Positions 42,527 to 50,801 of a DNA stretch of 64,000 bases are shown here, piece after piece. The notes below the pieces were generated by a model. It did no database searches, had not been told where the DNA came from, and worked only from the letters and a program-made list of their open reading frames with translations. Both the position numbers and the translations under genes were made by a program. The stretch is taken from positions 1 through 64,000 of the forward strand of contig JBMOKT010000013.1 in NCBI GenBank assembly GCA_049323895.1, in the 5' to 3' direction. Every line of letters begins with the position of its first letter. Position 1 is the first letter of the stretch. The DNA comes from JBMOKT01 sp049323895. GTDB taxonomy: Bacteria; Bacillota; Peptococcia; Peptococcales; BICA1-8.

Positions 42527-45175
42527 ATGCTTTCAGGAAATGAATTGCGAAGCAAGTTTATAAAATATTTCGAAAGTAAGGGACATGCCCATATATCGAG
42601 CTCTTCACTGGTTCCCCACAATGATCCCACACTTTTATTTACTAATGCCGGGATGAACCAGTTTAAAGATGTTTTTTTAGGTTTGGAAAAAAGACCTTAT
42701 GTCCGAGCCGTAACTTCCCAAAAATGCGTGCGGGCCGGAGGAAAACATAATGATTTAGATACTGTAGGCAGAACTGCCCGTCATCATACTTTCTTTGAAA
42801 TGCTGGGTAATTTCTCCTTTGGTGACTACTTTAAACGGGATGCAATTACATATGCTTGGGAGTTCCTGACTGAGGTAGTGGGACTTCCGAAAGATAAGTT
42901 ATACGTGACAATTTATAAAGATGATGATGAGGCCTTTGATTTATGGCAGGAATTAACCCCCGTTTCAAAAGACCGAATTCTACGCTTAGGGGAGAAAGAC
43001 AATTTCTGGGCAATGGGAGATACGGGTCCTTGTGGTCCGTGCAGTGAAATACTTATTGACCGGGGAGAAGATAAAAAGTGTGATGCACCCATTTGTGCCA
43101 TCGGTGAATGTGATTGCGACCGCTGGCTGGAAATTTGGAATTTAGTATTTATGCAATACAACAGGGATGATAAAGGCAAGTTCACACCTTTGCCCAGACC
43201 CAGCATTGATACAGGCATGGGTTTGGAAAGGATAACATCAGTAGTACAGAATGTAAGCAGCAATTATGATACGGACTTAATTAAACCTTTGATAAAAGAA
43301 GTAGAAAAAATAAGCGGTAAAAAATATAATTCCGACCACAGAGGCTTTCCTTTCCGGGTTATTGCCGACCATGCCCGCTCCTGCACATTTTTAATTAGTG
43401 ATGGAGTATTACCAGGCAATGAGGGCAGGGGCTACGTTTTGCGGAGGATTCTCCGCCGGGCAGTACGTTTCGGCAAAGTGCTAGGTATAGATAAACCTTT
43501 TCTCTATCAAATCAGCCCGGTAGTCAAAGAACTTATGGCAGAAACATATCCGGAAATCTCAGAAAAACTTGACTATGTACAAAAGGTAATAAAAGTAGAA
43601 GAGGAAAGATTCCAGGAAACCTTAAATGATGGCATTAAAATTGTAAATGAGATGGTTGCCCGGATAAAAAGAGAAGGTTTGCAGGAAATCTCCGGTGCAG
43701 AAGCCTTTACCTTATACGACACCTATGGATTTCCCTTGGACCTTACCGAAGATATTGCTGAAGAAGAAGGCCTGACAGTAGACAAAGAGGGCTTCAATAA
43801 AGCTATGGAGCAGCAGCGGGAAAGAGCCAGGAATGCCCAAAAGGACGTAAGGGCTTGGGATTTAGCCCTCACTGTTGCTGAAAATTTCGGGGAACTTCCT
43901 AAAACGGATTTTGTTGGTTATGATGTTACAGCCCAGCAAAGCAAGGTTTTAGCTATTTTGACGGAGGGGGAAAAAGTCACGAAAGCTTCTTCCGGCGCTA
44001 CAGTTTATCTACTGCTTGACAAAACGCCTTTCTACCCCGAAGGTGGTGGACAGGTGGCCGATACAGGTTTGATTACTGGTCAAGAAGGCAGTGTTACTGT
44101 TGAGAAAACTATCAAGATGCCTGATGGAAAAATCATACATGAAGGAAAAGTTCAAGGGGTAATTTCTCTAGGGGAACAGGTAAAAACTCAGGTTTTTGAG
44201 GATGTAAGAACAGCAACTGCCAGAAACCATACTGCAACTCACCTTCTACATAAGGCTTTGAAAGAGGTCTTAGGAGATCATGTAAACCAGGCCGGCTCTT
44301 TTGTTGATTCCACAAGGTTGAGATTTGACTTTACCCATTTTAGTTCCTTATCCGACCAGGAGTTGGAGCAAATCGAAACCCGGGTTAATATGCAAATTCT
44401 GGCTGCCCATAATGTGCTTGGCTTCGAAACAACCTTAGAGGAAGCAAAGCAAAAGGGGGCGGTGGCTCTCTTTGGAGAAAAATATGGTGATAAAGTCCGT
44501 TGTGTCCAAGCGGGGGACTATAGCATGGAATTATGCGGTGGTACCCATGTTTCCAATACAGGTCAAATCGGTATTTTTAAAATAGTCAGCGAAGGTGCTG
44601 TTGCTGCCGGAGTACGAAGAATTGAAGGGGTTACAGGATTACAAGCCCTGGAATTGATAAAATCCAAGGAACAGCAGTTGCTGCAAGCGGCAGTGTTGTT
44701 AAAAACTAACACCAGGGATTTGGTATCCAGGGTTGAACAGGTTATAAACCAATTAAAAGAAACCGAAAAAGAATTAGAGAAGTTGAAATCCCAGTCTTCC
44801 CAAAATCAAGTGGGACAGTTGTTGGACAGAACCCGAGAGATTAACGGAATAAAGGTTTTGACCAGTGAGGTTGAAGCAGCTGATATCGAAAACCTGCGTT
44901 CTTTGGCTGATATGTTTAGGGACAAACTAGGTTCCGGTCTAGTAGTTTTGGGGTCACGCAGTGCCAGTAAGGTAAATTTAGTAGCAGCCGCTACTAAAGA
45001 TATTTTAGGGAAAGGTATACATGCAGGCAACATAATCAAAGAAGTAGCAAAGCATACAGGCGGAGGAGGAGGGGGCCGTCCCGATATGGCCCAGGCCGGG
45101 GGCAAAGATCCCCAAAAACTGTCAGAAGCATTAGGATTAGTAGAAAATATTGTTAAACAGCAATTACAACAATAA
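42527..45175 (+). CDS. alaS: Alanyl-tRNA synthetase
   Basis: AlaRS charges tRNA-Ala and edits Ser and Gly. The 882-residue product has the class II catalytic core (TNAGMNQFKDVFLG, RHHTFFEMLGNFSFGD), the editing domain with HTATHLLHKAL and CGGTHVSNTG, and a C-Ala domain with a Gly-rich stretch near 845-855. I start at ATG 42527, behind AAAGGAGG; the long in-frame extension upstream would start in the promoter and run through the leader, so it is not coding. Confidence 0.97.
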   Translation: MLSGNELRSKFIKYFESKGHAHISSSSLVPHNDPTLLFTNAGMNQFKDVFLGLEKRPYVRAVTSQKCVRAGGKHNDLDTVGRTARHHTFFEMLGNFSFGDYFKRDAITYAWEFLTEVVGLPKDKLYVTIYKDDDEAFDLWQELTPVSKDRILRLGEKDNFWAMGDTGPCGPCSEILIDRGEDKKCDAPICAIGECDCDRWLEIWNLVFMQYNRDDKGKFTPLPRPSIDTGMGLERITSVVQNVSSNYDTDLIKPLIKEVEKISGKKYNSDHRGFPFRVIADHARSCTFLISDGVLPGNEGRGYVLRRILRRAVRFGKVLGIDKPFLYQISPVVKELMAETYPEISEKLDYVQKVIKVEEERFQETLNDGIKIVNEMVARIKREGLQEISGAEAFTLYDTYGFPLDLTEDIAEEEGLTVDKEGFNKAMEQQRERARNAQKDVRAWDLALTVAENFGELPKTDFVGYDVTAQQSKVLAILTEGEKVTKASSGATVYLLLDKTPFYPEGGGQVADTGLITGQEGSVTVEKTIKMPDGKIIHEGKVQGVISLGEQVKTQVFEDVRTATARNHTATHLLHKALKEVLGDHVNQAGSFVDSTRLRFDFTHFSSLSDQELEQIETRVNMQILAAHNVLGFETTLEEAKQKGAVALFGEKYGDKVRCVQAGDYSMELCGGTHVSNTGQIGIFKIVSEGAVAAGVRRIEGVTGLQALELIKSKEQQLLQAAVLLKTNTRDLVSRVEQVINQLKETEKELEKLKSQSSQNQVGQLLDRTREINGIKVLTSEVEAADIENLRSLADMFRDKLGSGLVVLGSRSASKVNLVAAATKDILGKGIHAGNIIKEVAKHTGGGGGGRPDMAQAGGKDPQKLSEALGLVENIVKQQLQQ

Positions 45176-45278
45176 CTTTTTGGTTATACTTTAGAGGATA
45201 TTTGAAAATAATAGAGAATTAATAATAAAGAACAATTTGTATAAGTGTTTTAATTATGACTTAAGGGGAGTGATCTGG

Positions 45279-45536
45279 ATGTCAATTGACCTGGATCGGA
45301 CCATGTACTTCAAGATAACTAATGAGGACGATATTAATGCCAAAGATGTCTTAACTACTGTTTTCGAGGCATTAAAAGAAAAAGGCTATAACCCGATTAA
45401 CCAGATAGTAGGTTATTTGCTTTCAGGTGACCCTGCCTACATTACCAGCTATAAGGATGCCCGTAATATCATCCGTAAATTAGAACGGGATGAATTACTG
45501 GAAGAACTGGTGAAAAGTTATTTGCATAAGGATTAA
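45279..45536 (+). CDS. ireB: IreB family regulatory phosphoprotein (DUF965)
   Basis: The 85-residue protein matches the IreB/YrzL family, with LDRTMYFKI at the start and GYNPINQIVGYLLSGDPAYITS in the middle. In Enterococcus IreB is phosphorylated on N-terminal threonines by the PASTA kinase IreK and affects cephalosporin resistance. Thr8 here is a candidate. The start ATG 45279 follows GGGGAG; an in-frame extension from 45237 precedes that site. It sits after alaS and before ruvX, the conserved order except for the reductase gene between. Confidence 0.9.
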   Translation: MSIDLDRTMYFKITNEDDINAKDVLTTVFEALKEKGYNPINQIVGYLLSGDPAYITSYKDARNIIRKLERDELLEELVKSYLHKD

Positions 45537-45540
45537 AATA

Positions 45541-45569
45541 AGCCCCGCCCTTTTGGTGGGGTTTTACTA
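45541..45569 (+). terminator. Terminator after ireB
   Basis: GCCCCGCC and GGTGGGGT pair around CTTTT, followed by a TTTTA tail. Confidence 0.8.
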
Positions 45570-45586
45570 TCGTGTGGTGAATTGTA

Positions 45587-46534
45587 ATGGACTATACCTA
45601 TTTGGGGACTACTAATATTAAGGTATCAAAATTATGTTTTGGATCTTTAACTATTGGACCTTTGCAGGCAAACCTTCCCTTGCAGGAGGGGGCAGAGGTT
45701 ATCAGGCATGGTATTGAAAGAGGAATAAATTTTATCGATACTGCCGAGCTATATGAAACCTACCCCTATATTGACCAGGCCTTAAAGGGCTTAAATAAAG
45801 AAATCATTATTGCAACAAAATCCTACAGCTACACTCGAGGAATGATGGCGGAGAGTTTAGAAAAAGCCCGTCGGCAATTAAACCGTGATGTAATTGATAT
45901 TTTTTTACTGCATGAGCAAGATAATAAATACACTATTGAAGGACACAGGTCTGCCTGGGAATACCTGCTGGGGGCAAAATCTGCGGGGATTGTCAAGGCC
46001 ATCGGTATTTCAACCCACAATATTAAAGGTGCAGAAGGTTTTTTGCAATACCCGGAAATGGATATTATCCATCCTATAGTGAATTACCGAGGACTAGGCA
46101 TCCAAGATGGAAGTATTGAGGAAATGCTTCAGGTTCTAGAAAAGGCAAAAAAAATGGGAAAAGGTATTTACGGTATGAAACCCCTGGGTGGAGGCAACCT
46201 GCTGCGTAATTTTGCCAAAGCTTTTCAGTGGGCTTTGGCTAGACCTGAACTAGATGCTATTGCGGTAGGTATGCAGACAACTGCAGAGGTAGATATTAAT
46301 ATAGACCTGGCTGAAGGCAAAAATCCCCGAAGGGAGGATTTAGCTCAGGTCAGTGAAAAAAACAGAAAGCTCCTTTTAGAAGATTATTGTGAAGGGTGCG
46401 GTCAGTGCATTAATAAATGTAAACATAAGGCACTTTTCTTAGAAAATGACAGGGCTAAAGTCATTAAAGAACTCTGTGTTCTGTGCGGATACTGTGGAGC
46501 GGTCTGTCCAAACTTTGCTATTAAAATAATTTAG
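45587..46534 (+). CDS. Aldo/keto reductase with C-terminal 2[4Fe-4S] domain
   Basis: The first ~260 residues are an aldo/keto reductase TIM barrel with its full catalytic tetrad: Asp51, Tyr56, Lys78 and His109. The last ~55 residues form a ferredoxin-like domain with two four-cysteine motifs, CEGCGQCINKC and CVLCGYCGAVC, so electrons may pass between NAD(P)H chemistry and Fe-S carriers. Such fusions are common in strict anaerobes; substrates are unknown. The gene interrupts the otherwise conserved ireB-ruvX pair and has a terminator before it. The ribosome binding site is weak. Confidence 0.9.
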   Translation: MDYTYLGTTNIKVSKLCFGSLTIGPLQANLPLQEGAEVIRHGIERGINFIDTAELYETYPYIDQALKGLNKEIIIATKSYSYTRGMMAESLEKARRQLNRDVIDIFLLHEQDNKYTIEGHRSAWEYLLGAKSAGIVKAIGISTHNIKGAEGFLQYPEMDIIHPIVNYRGLGIQDGSIEEMLQVLEKAKKMGKGIYGMKPLGGGNLLRNFAKAFQWALARPELDAIAVGMQTTAEVDINIDLAEGKNPRREDLAQVSEKNRKLLLEDYCEGCGQCINKCKHKALFLENDRAKVIKELCVLCGYCGAVCPNFAIKII

Positions 46535-46564
46535 TTGGCAATACCCATGAGGAGGTTAAGAAGC

Positions 46565-46978
46565 ATGCAAAGGATTATGGGATTGGATGTTGGGGAAAAA
46601 AGAATTGGCATTGCCGTCAGTGACCCCTTAAAAATTACAGCCCAAAGCATAGAAACCCTGAATAGGGAAAATTTAAAAAAAGACATAAATTACATCTTAA
46701 AGCTGGCTCAAGAATATAATGTAGAAGAGTTAGTGGTAGGTCTGCCCAAAAATATGAACGGAACTATAGGTCCCCAAGCGGAAAAAGTTAAGGAATTTGT
46801 CGAGCATCTTTTAAGAATAAAAGGAATAAAGGTTAAGTATATTGATGAAAGACTCAGTACGGTAGCTGCAGAAAAGACCTTAATCAGCGGTGATGTATCC
46901 AGAAAAAAGAGAAAACAGGTTATCGACAAGCTGGCTGCAACAGTTATTTTGCAAACCTATTTAGATGGACTTAAATAA
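46565..46978 (+). CDS. ruvX: Holliday junction resolvase-like/pre-16S rRNA nuclease YqgF
   Basis: The 137-residue RNase H-fold protein has MGLDVGEKRIGIAVSDP, the VGLPKNMNG motif, and the C-terminal IDERLSTVAAEK and IDKLAATVILQTYL with the second acidic residues. YqgF is needed for pre-16S rRNA end maturation. I start at ATG 46565 behind GAGGAGG; the earlier in-frame TTG at 46535 lies before the site. Confidence 0.95.
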   Translation: MQRIMGLDVGEKRIGIAVSDPLKITAQSIETLNRENLKKDINYILKLAQEYNVEELVVGLPKNMNGTIGPQAEKVKEFVEHLLRIKGIKVKYIDERLSTVAAEKTLISGDVSRKKRKQVIDKLAATVILQTYLDGLK

Positions 46979-47013
46979 GGCAATATTGGTTATAATGGTA
47001 AATAAGAATTAAG

Positions 47014-47043
47014 TTGACAAACGTTACCATTAAACGATAAAAT
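47014..47043 (+). promoter_or_regulatory. Promoter of the DUF1292 gene
   Basis: TTGACA (47014-47019) and TAAAAT (47038-47043) are 18 bases apart, about 30 bases before the start codon. Confidence 0.7.
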
Positions 47044-47073
47044 GGCAATAGTTTTAGGAAAGAGGTGTTTTTT

Positions 47074-47379
47074 ATGGCAGAAAAATGCTGTAACGGTAAT
47101 CATGATCATGATCATGAAGATGTAGGTATTGTAACTTTAGTTGATGAAGAAGGAAAAGAGCACGATTTTGCATTAGTAGATTCAATCGAATTAGATGGCG
47201 AACAATATGCTATTCTTTCACCAATGGAAGAAGATGAAGAAGGCGATGAGGCAATCATTCTAAAAGTTGGTAAAGATGAAAACGGCGATGATATATTATT
47301 TGACATTGAAGACGACGAGGAATGGGAAAAAGTCGCCGATGCTTGGCAGGAAATGATAGAGTCAGACGAAGAAGAATAA
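47074..47379 (+). CDS. DUF1292 acidic protein (YrzB-like)
   Basis: The 101-residue protein carries the DUF1292 pattern TLVDEEGKEHDF, LDGEQYAILSP and a strongly acidic C-terminus. It is a conserved neighbour of ruvX and mltG in Firmicutes (yrzB in Bacillus) with no known function. This copy has an N-terminal tag rich in Cys and His (CCNGNHDHDHED) that could bind metal, which is not a family feature I know. ATG 47074 follows AGAGGTG; a GTG at 47065 overlaps that site. Confidence 0.85.
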   Translation: MAEKCCNGNHDHDHEDVGIVTLVDEEGKEHDFALVDSIELDGEQYAILSPMEEDEEGDEAIILKVGKDENGDDILFDIEDDEEWEKVADAWQEMIESDEEE

Positions 47380-47383
47380 TTAC

Positions 47384-47420
47384 TAACACCGGTTTAATCC
47401 AAGCCGGTGTTTTCTATTTA
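47384..47420 (+). terminator. Terminator after the DUF1292 gene
   Basis: AACACCGG and CCGGTGTT pair around an 11-base loop, followed by TTCTATTT. Confidence 0.8.
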
Positions 47421-47503
47421 TACTTATATTTAAGAAAGCATAACTTTTACAAGGCAAGTTGATGGCTAATGGCGATTTATAGTATTAATTAGTTTACTCT
47501 CAG

Positions 47504-47550
47504 CTATTGACTATCGACTATTGACCAACTGAGCGCAGCTCAGTTTTTAT
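47504..47550. repeat. Tandem heptamer and hairpin in the 47380-47614 gap
   Basis: CTATTGA, CTATCGA and CTATTGA occur in direct tandem (47504-47524), followed by ACTGAGC/GCTCAGT around GCA (47528-47546) and TTTT. The hairpin can act as a terminator. The rest of the gap shows no gene. Confidence 0.55.
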
Positions 47551-47614
47551 ACTTCTTAATTTATTCCCCTTGGAATAAGCTTTAATGTATTACTCTAAAT
47601 TCCGGGGGATAAAT

Positions 47615-48934
47615 ATGTCTAAAAAGCTTGTTTTAATAATTTTTTTCATACTTCTCTTTCCCTTTTTTCCAATGGGGGGCAGTCCTGTTTATACCGATGG
47701 GGTTTCCATTCAAGGCTACCAGGTAGGTGGGTTAACCAGAGCTGCAGCACGGGCTAGGCTCCTTCCTTATATAGAAGATGTCCTCCATCAGGAGGTCCTT
47801 CTGGTGGCACCCCATAAAAATGAAATCTGGGTTACAAGCTATGATGAATTAGGTATCAGTGCCAACCTAGAAGCAGCATTAGATGAAGGATTGAAGGCAG
47901 GAAAGAAGGGTTTTCTTTTGCAAAGATGGTATGAGAAAATCCGCATTAGGCAAAAAGGTTATAATATTCCCCTGCAGCTTATCCTTGATGAAAAAAGGGC
48001 AAGGGCACAAATTCTACATCTAACTGCAGAGCTTCATAAGGACCCTCAAGATGCCAAATTTGTAATTGAGAGAAATAAGGTCAAAATACAAAAAGAGATA
48101 ATAGGAGTAGGAATTGATACTGCTGCTATGATTAATTCCTTAAAAAACCGGTTAGTTCTGCAAGGTCCTTTACGGCTGGAGGTTGTTATCCAAGAGGTCT
48201 CTCCCTCCAAAACTGAAGAAGACCTCAAGCAGCTTAAAATAGAAGGTTTGCTGGGTGAGTATACAACCTGGTTTAATCCAAGCAAAACCAATCGTACCCA
48301 AAATATAAGAAAAGCAGCAGAGGCCATCCATGATTATATACTTGCCCCCGGCAAAGAATTTTCATTTAATAAAATTGTAGGTCCTCGTACCAAAGAGTCG
48401 GGATACAATGACGCTCCCATAATCCTTAATAATCAATTTGCCCAGGGTGTAGGAGGAGGAGTATGCCAGGTTTCCTCTACCCTTTATAATGTTCTGTTAA
48501 AAACCAACCTGAGCGTTACCGAACGCCATCCCCATTCCCTGCCCATAGGTTATGTGCCTAAGGGTATGGATGCAGCTGTTGTTTATGGCATGAAGGATTT
48601 AAAGTTTGTCAATAACTTTCAAGGACATCTTCTAATTAAGGCCTACGTCGGACAGAGTACCATAACTATTAAGATTTTCGGACCCAGCAACGGGGGCAAT
48701 AAAATTGAAATAATAAGCTTTGTAGAGAAAACCTTTAACCCCAAAACAACTATAAAGAAAAGGAACGACCTTTTATCAGGACAGGTAATCGTGGAACAAC
48801 ATGGTACTGCCGGTTATATTGTCAGGGTAGAAAGGATAATACGGGATCAGTACAGCAATATATTAGTCCATGAACTGCTTACCAGGGATTACTATCCCCC
48901 CATTGATAAAATCATTCTGGTTGCAGGGAATTAA
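47615..48934 (+). CDS. VanW family protein with peptidoglycan-binding-like domain
   Basis: The 439-residue exported protein has an N-terminal hydrophobic segment (about 4-24), a PG_binding_4-like region (about 55-210) and a VanW domain (about 215-345) with FNPSKTNRTQNI, VGGGVCQVSSTLYN and ERHPHSLP, then a small beta-rich C-terminal domain (about 370-439), possibly G5-like. VanW proteins accompany some vancomycin resistance clusters and are widespread in wall metabolism loci without proven activity. I start at ATG 47615 after CCGGGGG. It lies next to mltG, a glycan strand terminator, which fits a wall role. Confidence 0.88.
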   Translation: MSKKLVLIIFFILLFPFFPMGGSPVYTDGVSIQGYQVGGLTRAAARARLLPYIEDVLHQEVLLVAPHKNEIWVTSYDELGISANLEAALDEGLKAGKKGFLLQRWYEKIRIRQKGYNIPLQLILDEKRARAQILHLTAELHKDPQDAKFVIERNKVKIQKEIIGVGIDTAAMINSLKNRLVLQGPLRLEVVIQEVSPSKTEEDLKQLKIEGLLGEYTTWFNPSKTNRTQNIRKAAEAIHDYILAPGKEFSFNKIVGPRTKESGYNDAPIILNNQFAQGVGGGVCQVSSTLYNVLLKTNLSVTERHPHSLPIGYVPKGMDAAVVYGMKDLKFVNNFQGHLLIKAYVGQSTITIKIFGPSNGGNKIEIISFVEKTFNPKTTIKKRNDLLSGQVIVEQHGTAGYIVRVERIIRDQYSNILVHELLTRDYYPPIDKIILVAGN

Positions 48935-49031
48935 ATACCTTTTACTCCTAAGGTAGTTTTTCTGTGATCCTTATAGTATAATATTGCTATCATCTCGGAG
49001 ACTCACTTATGTAAAATAAAGGGGAGTAGTG

Positions 49032-50066
49032 ATGAGTATAAATACTCAGGGCTTCGTTAATAAACAAAAGAAAATATTGGTGCTTTTAGCCACTTTAATT
49101 TTATTGGTGCTGTTGGTGGGCTGGTTAATTCTCAATCGCATGTTTGCCCCTTTGGACCCAAATGCCATCAAGGAACACAGCATAAATATCAAGCAGGGCA
49201 TGTCCACCTCCGCAATTGCCCAAATATTAGCAAAGGAACAAATTATCAGTAATCCCAAGGTATTTCAGTTCTATGTCCGACTGAACAAACACGATGGCAA
49301 ACTAAAGGCTGGCGACTATACCTTCAGCCCCAGTTTTTCCATGGAGGAAATAGTGGACAGGCTTTTAAAAGGACAAATGGTGACTTATAAGTTTACCATT
49401 CCCGAAGGCTATACCCTTAAACAAATAAGTGAAGTTTTAGTAAATAAACAGCTAGTTGATCAGGAGGAATTCTGGCGGGCTGTTAAAGAGGAACCCTTTG
49501 AACAGTTTAGATTTTTAGAGGATATACCTAAGGATGAACGCCGCCTTGAGGGCTATTTGTTTCCTGATACTTACGAGGTAGCCAAAGGTGCCACGGCAGA
49601 ACAAATAATAGAAATGATGCTGAAACGTTTTGAACAGGTGTATAATCAGCTTTCTCCCAATACAACCAAACTAAGTCATAGGGAAGTGGTCATACTTGCT
49701 TCCATAGTTGAACTGGAATCTGTTGTAGATAAGGACAGGCCATTAATTTCTTCCGTTTTTCTAAATAGGCTTAGTATAGGGATGAAACTGGACAGTGATG
49801 CGACTCTTCAATATATCTTTCCTGAACGGAAAACAAGGGTGTTATATAGTGATTTAGAGATCGATTCACCTTATAATACCTATAAAAATAAGGGGCTGCC
49901 CCCTGGACCAATCGGCAGTCCCGGCAAGGCATCCTTAGAGGCGGTGCACCAGCCTGCAAAAACAAAACATTTCTATTTTGTAGCCCGCAAGGATGGAAGC
50001 GGTGAACATGTTTTTGCCGACACCCATAACCAGCATATAGATAACAAGAGAAAATTAGGCTATTAA
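49032..50066 (+). CDS. mltG: Endolytic murein transglycosylase MltG
   Basis: MltG cuts growing glycan strands near the membrane. The 344 residues have one N-terminal membrane helix (about 14-36), a LysM-like domain, and the YceG catalytic domain with EGYLFPDTYEV, the active-site SIVELES (first Glu is the expected catalytic residue) and GLPPGPIGSPG. ATG 49032 lies six bases after GGGGAG. A TATAAT at 48977-48982 may belong to its promoter; no convincing -35 box is seen. Confidence 0.95.
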   Translation: MSINTQGFVNKQKKILVLLATLILLVLLVGWLILNRMFAPLDPNAIKEHSINIKQGMSTSAIAQILAKEQIISNPKVFQFYVRLNKHDGKLKAGDYTFSPSFSMEEIVDRLLKGQMVTYKFTIPEGYTLKQISEVLVNKQLVDQEEFWRAVKEEPFEQFRFLEDIPKDERRLEGYLFPDTYEVAKGATAEQIIEMMLKRFEQVYNQLSPNTTKLSHREVVILASIVELESVVDKDRPLISSVFLNRLSIGMKLDSDATLQYIFPERKTRVLYSDLEIDSPYNTYKNKGLPPGPIGSPGKASLEAVHQPAKTKHFYFVARKDGSGEHVFADTHNQHIDNKRKLGY

Positions 50067-50095
50067 TAAATTTAAAAATAGGTATAATATTTAGT

Positions 50096-50122
50096 GGGTG
50101 GCTTAAAGTCACCCTTTATTAT
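50096..50122 (+). terminator. Possible terminator between mltG and trmR
   Basis: GGGTG and CACCC form the base of a small hairpin with a TTTATTATTT tail. The tail is weak, so read-through is likely. Confidence 0.45.
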
Positions 50123-50149
50123 TTACAACTACATTAGGTGTGATAAAAA

Positions 50150-50800
50150 ATGAAAGATGTCCTAGACAATAATCTGCAGTTTTTTTTAAAATCCTTGCTT
50201 CCTCCCCGGGATCAGCTGTTGAAGGATATGGAAGACATGGCAGAAAATAATCATGTTTCCATAGTAGAGCCGGAAGTAGGTCAGCTTTTATACCTATTGG
50301 TGAGTTTAATAAAACCCCTTAATATTTTAGAGGTAGGGACAGCCATTGGCTACTCTACCTTATGGATGGCAAGGGGCCTGGAAGAAGGGTCAAAAATAAC
50401 TACTATTGAGCTTTTACCCAACAGGGTGCAACTAGCCCGGGAACACTTCCAAAAAGCAGGAGTAGAACACAAGATTGAAGTGATCAACGGAGACGTAAAA
50501 GATGTAATTTACCAACTGCAGGATACCTATGATTTTATTTTTTTAGATGCGGCCAAAGGTCAGTATCCTGAATTTTTAAGCCTGACTGCAAAACTATTAA
50601 AACCAGGAGGGCTGGTTGTAGCAGATAATGTTCTGCTAAACGGCTGGGTAGTTGATATGAATTACCCCCAACGGCGTAAAAAAACCATGGTTCATAGGAT
50701 GCGCAGTTTTTTAGAAAACTTGAAAAACCAGTCGGAATTTATTTTCAGTATTATCCCCTTAGGGGATGGAGTAGCACTTATATGGAAAAAAGGTGATTAG
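50150..50800 (+). CDS. trmR: tRNA 5-hydroxyuridine methyltransferase TrmR (YrrM-like)
   Basis: The 216-residue class I methyltransferase has the SAM motif ILEVGTAIGYSTLW (about 62-75), ITTIELLP, FIFLDAAKGQY and VADNVLLNGWV, as in catechol O-methyltransferase-like proteins. In Bacillus the homologue at this place methylates ho5U34 of tRNA to mo5U. The next gene encodes a U32 protein of the kind that makes ho5U, so both steps are adjacent. The start codons overlap closely (trmR stop at 50800). Confidence 0.88.
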   Translation: MKDVLDNNLQFFLKSLLPPRDQLLKDMEDMAENNHVSIVEPEVGQLLYLLVSLIKPLNILEVGTAIGYSTLWMARGLEEGSKITTIELLPNRVQLAREHFQKAGVEHKIEVINGDVKDVIYQLQDTYDFIFLDAAKGQYPEFLSLTAKLLKPGGLVVADNVLLNGWVVDMNYPQRRKKTMVHRMRSFLENLKNQSEFIFSIIPLGDGVALIWKKGD

Positions 50801-50801
50801 A

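Noticed and set aside
47504..47524. A CRISPR array from the tandem repeats
   Set aside because: The units are seven bases with no spacers. No CRISPR-like repeat-spacer pattern or cas gene occurs in the window.
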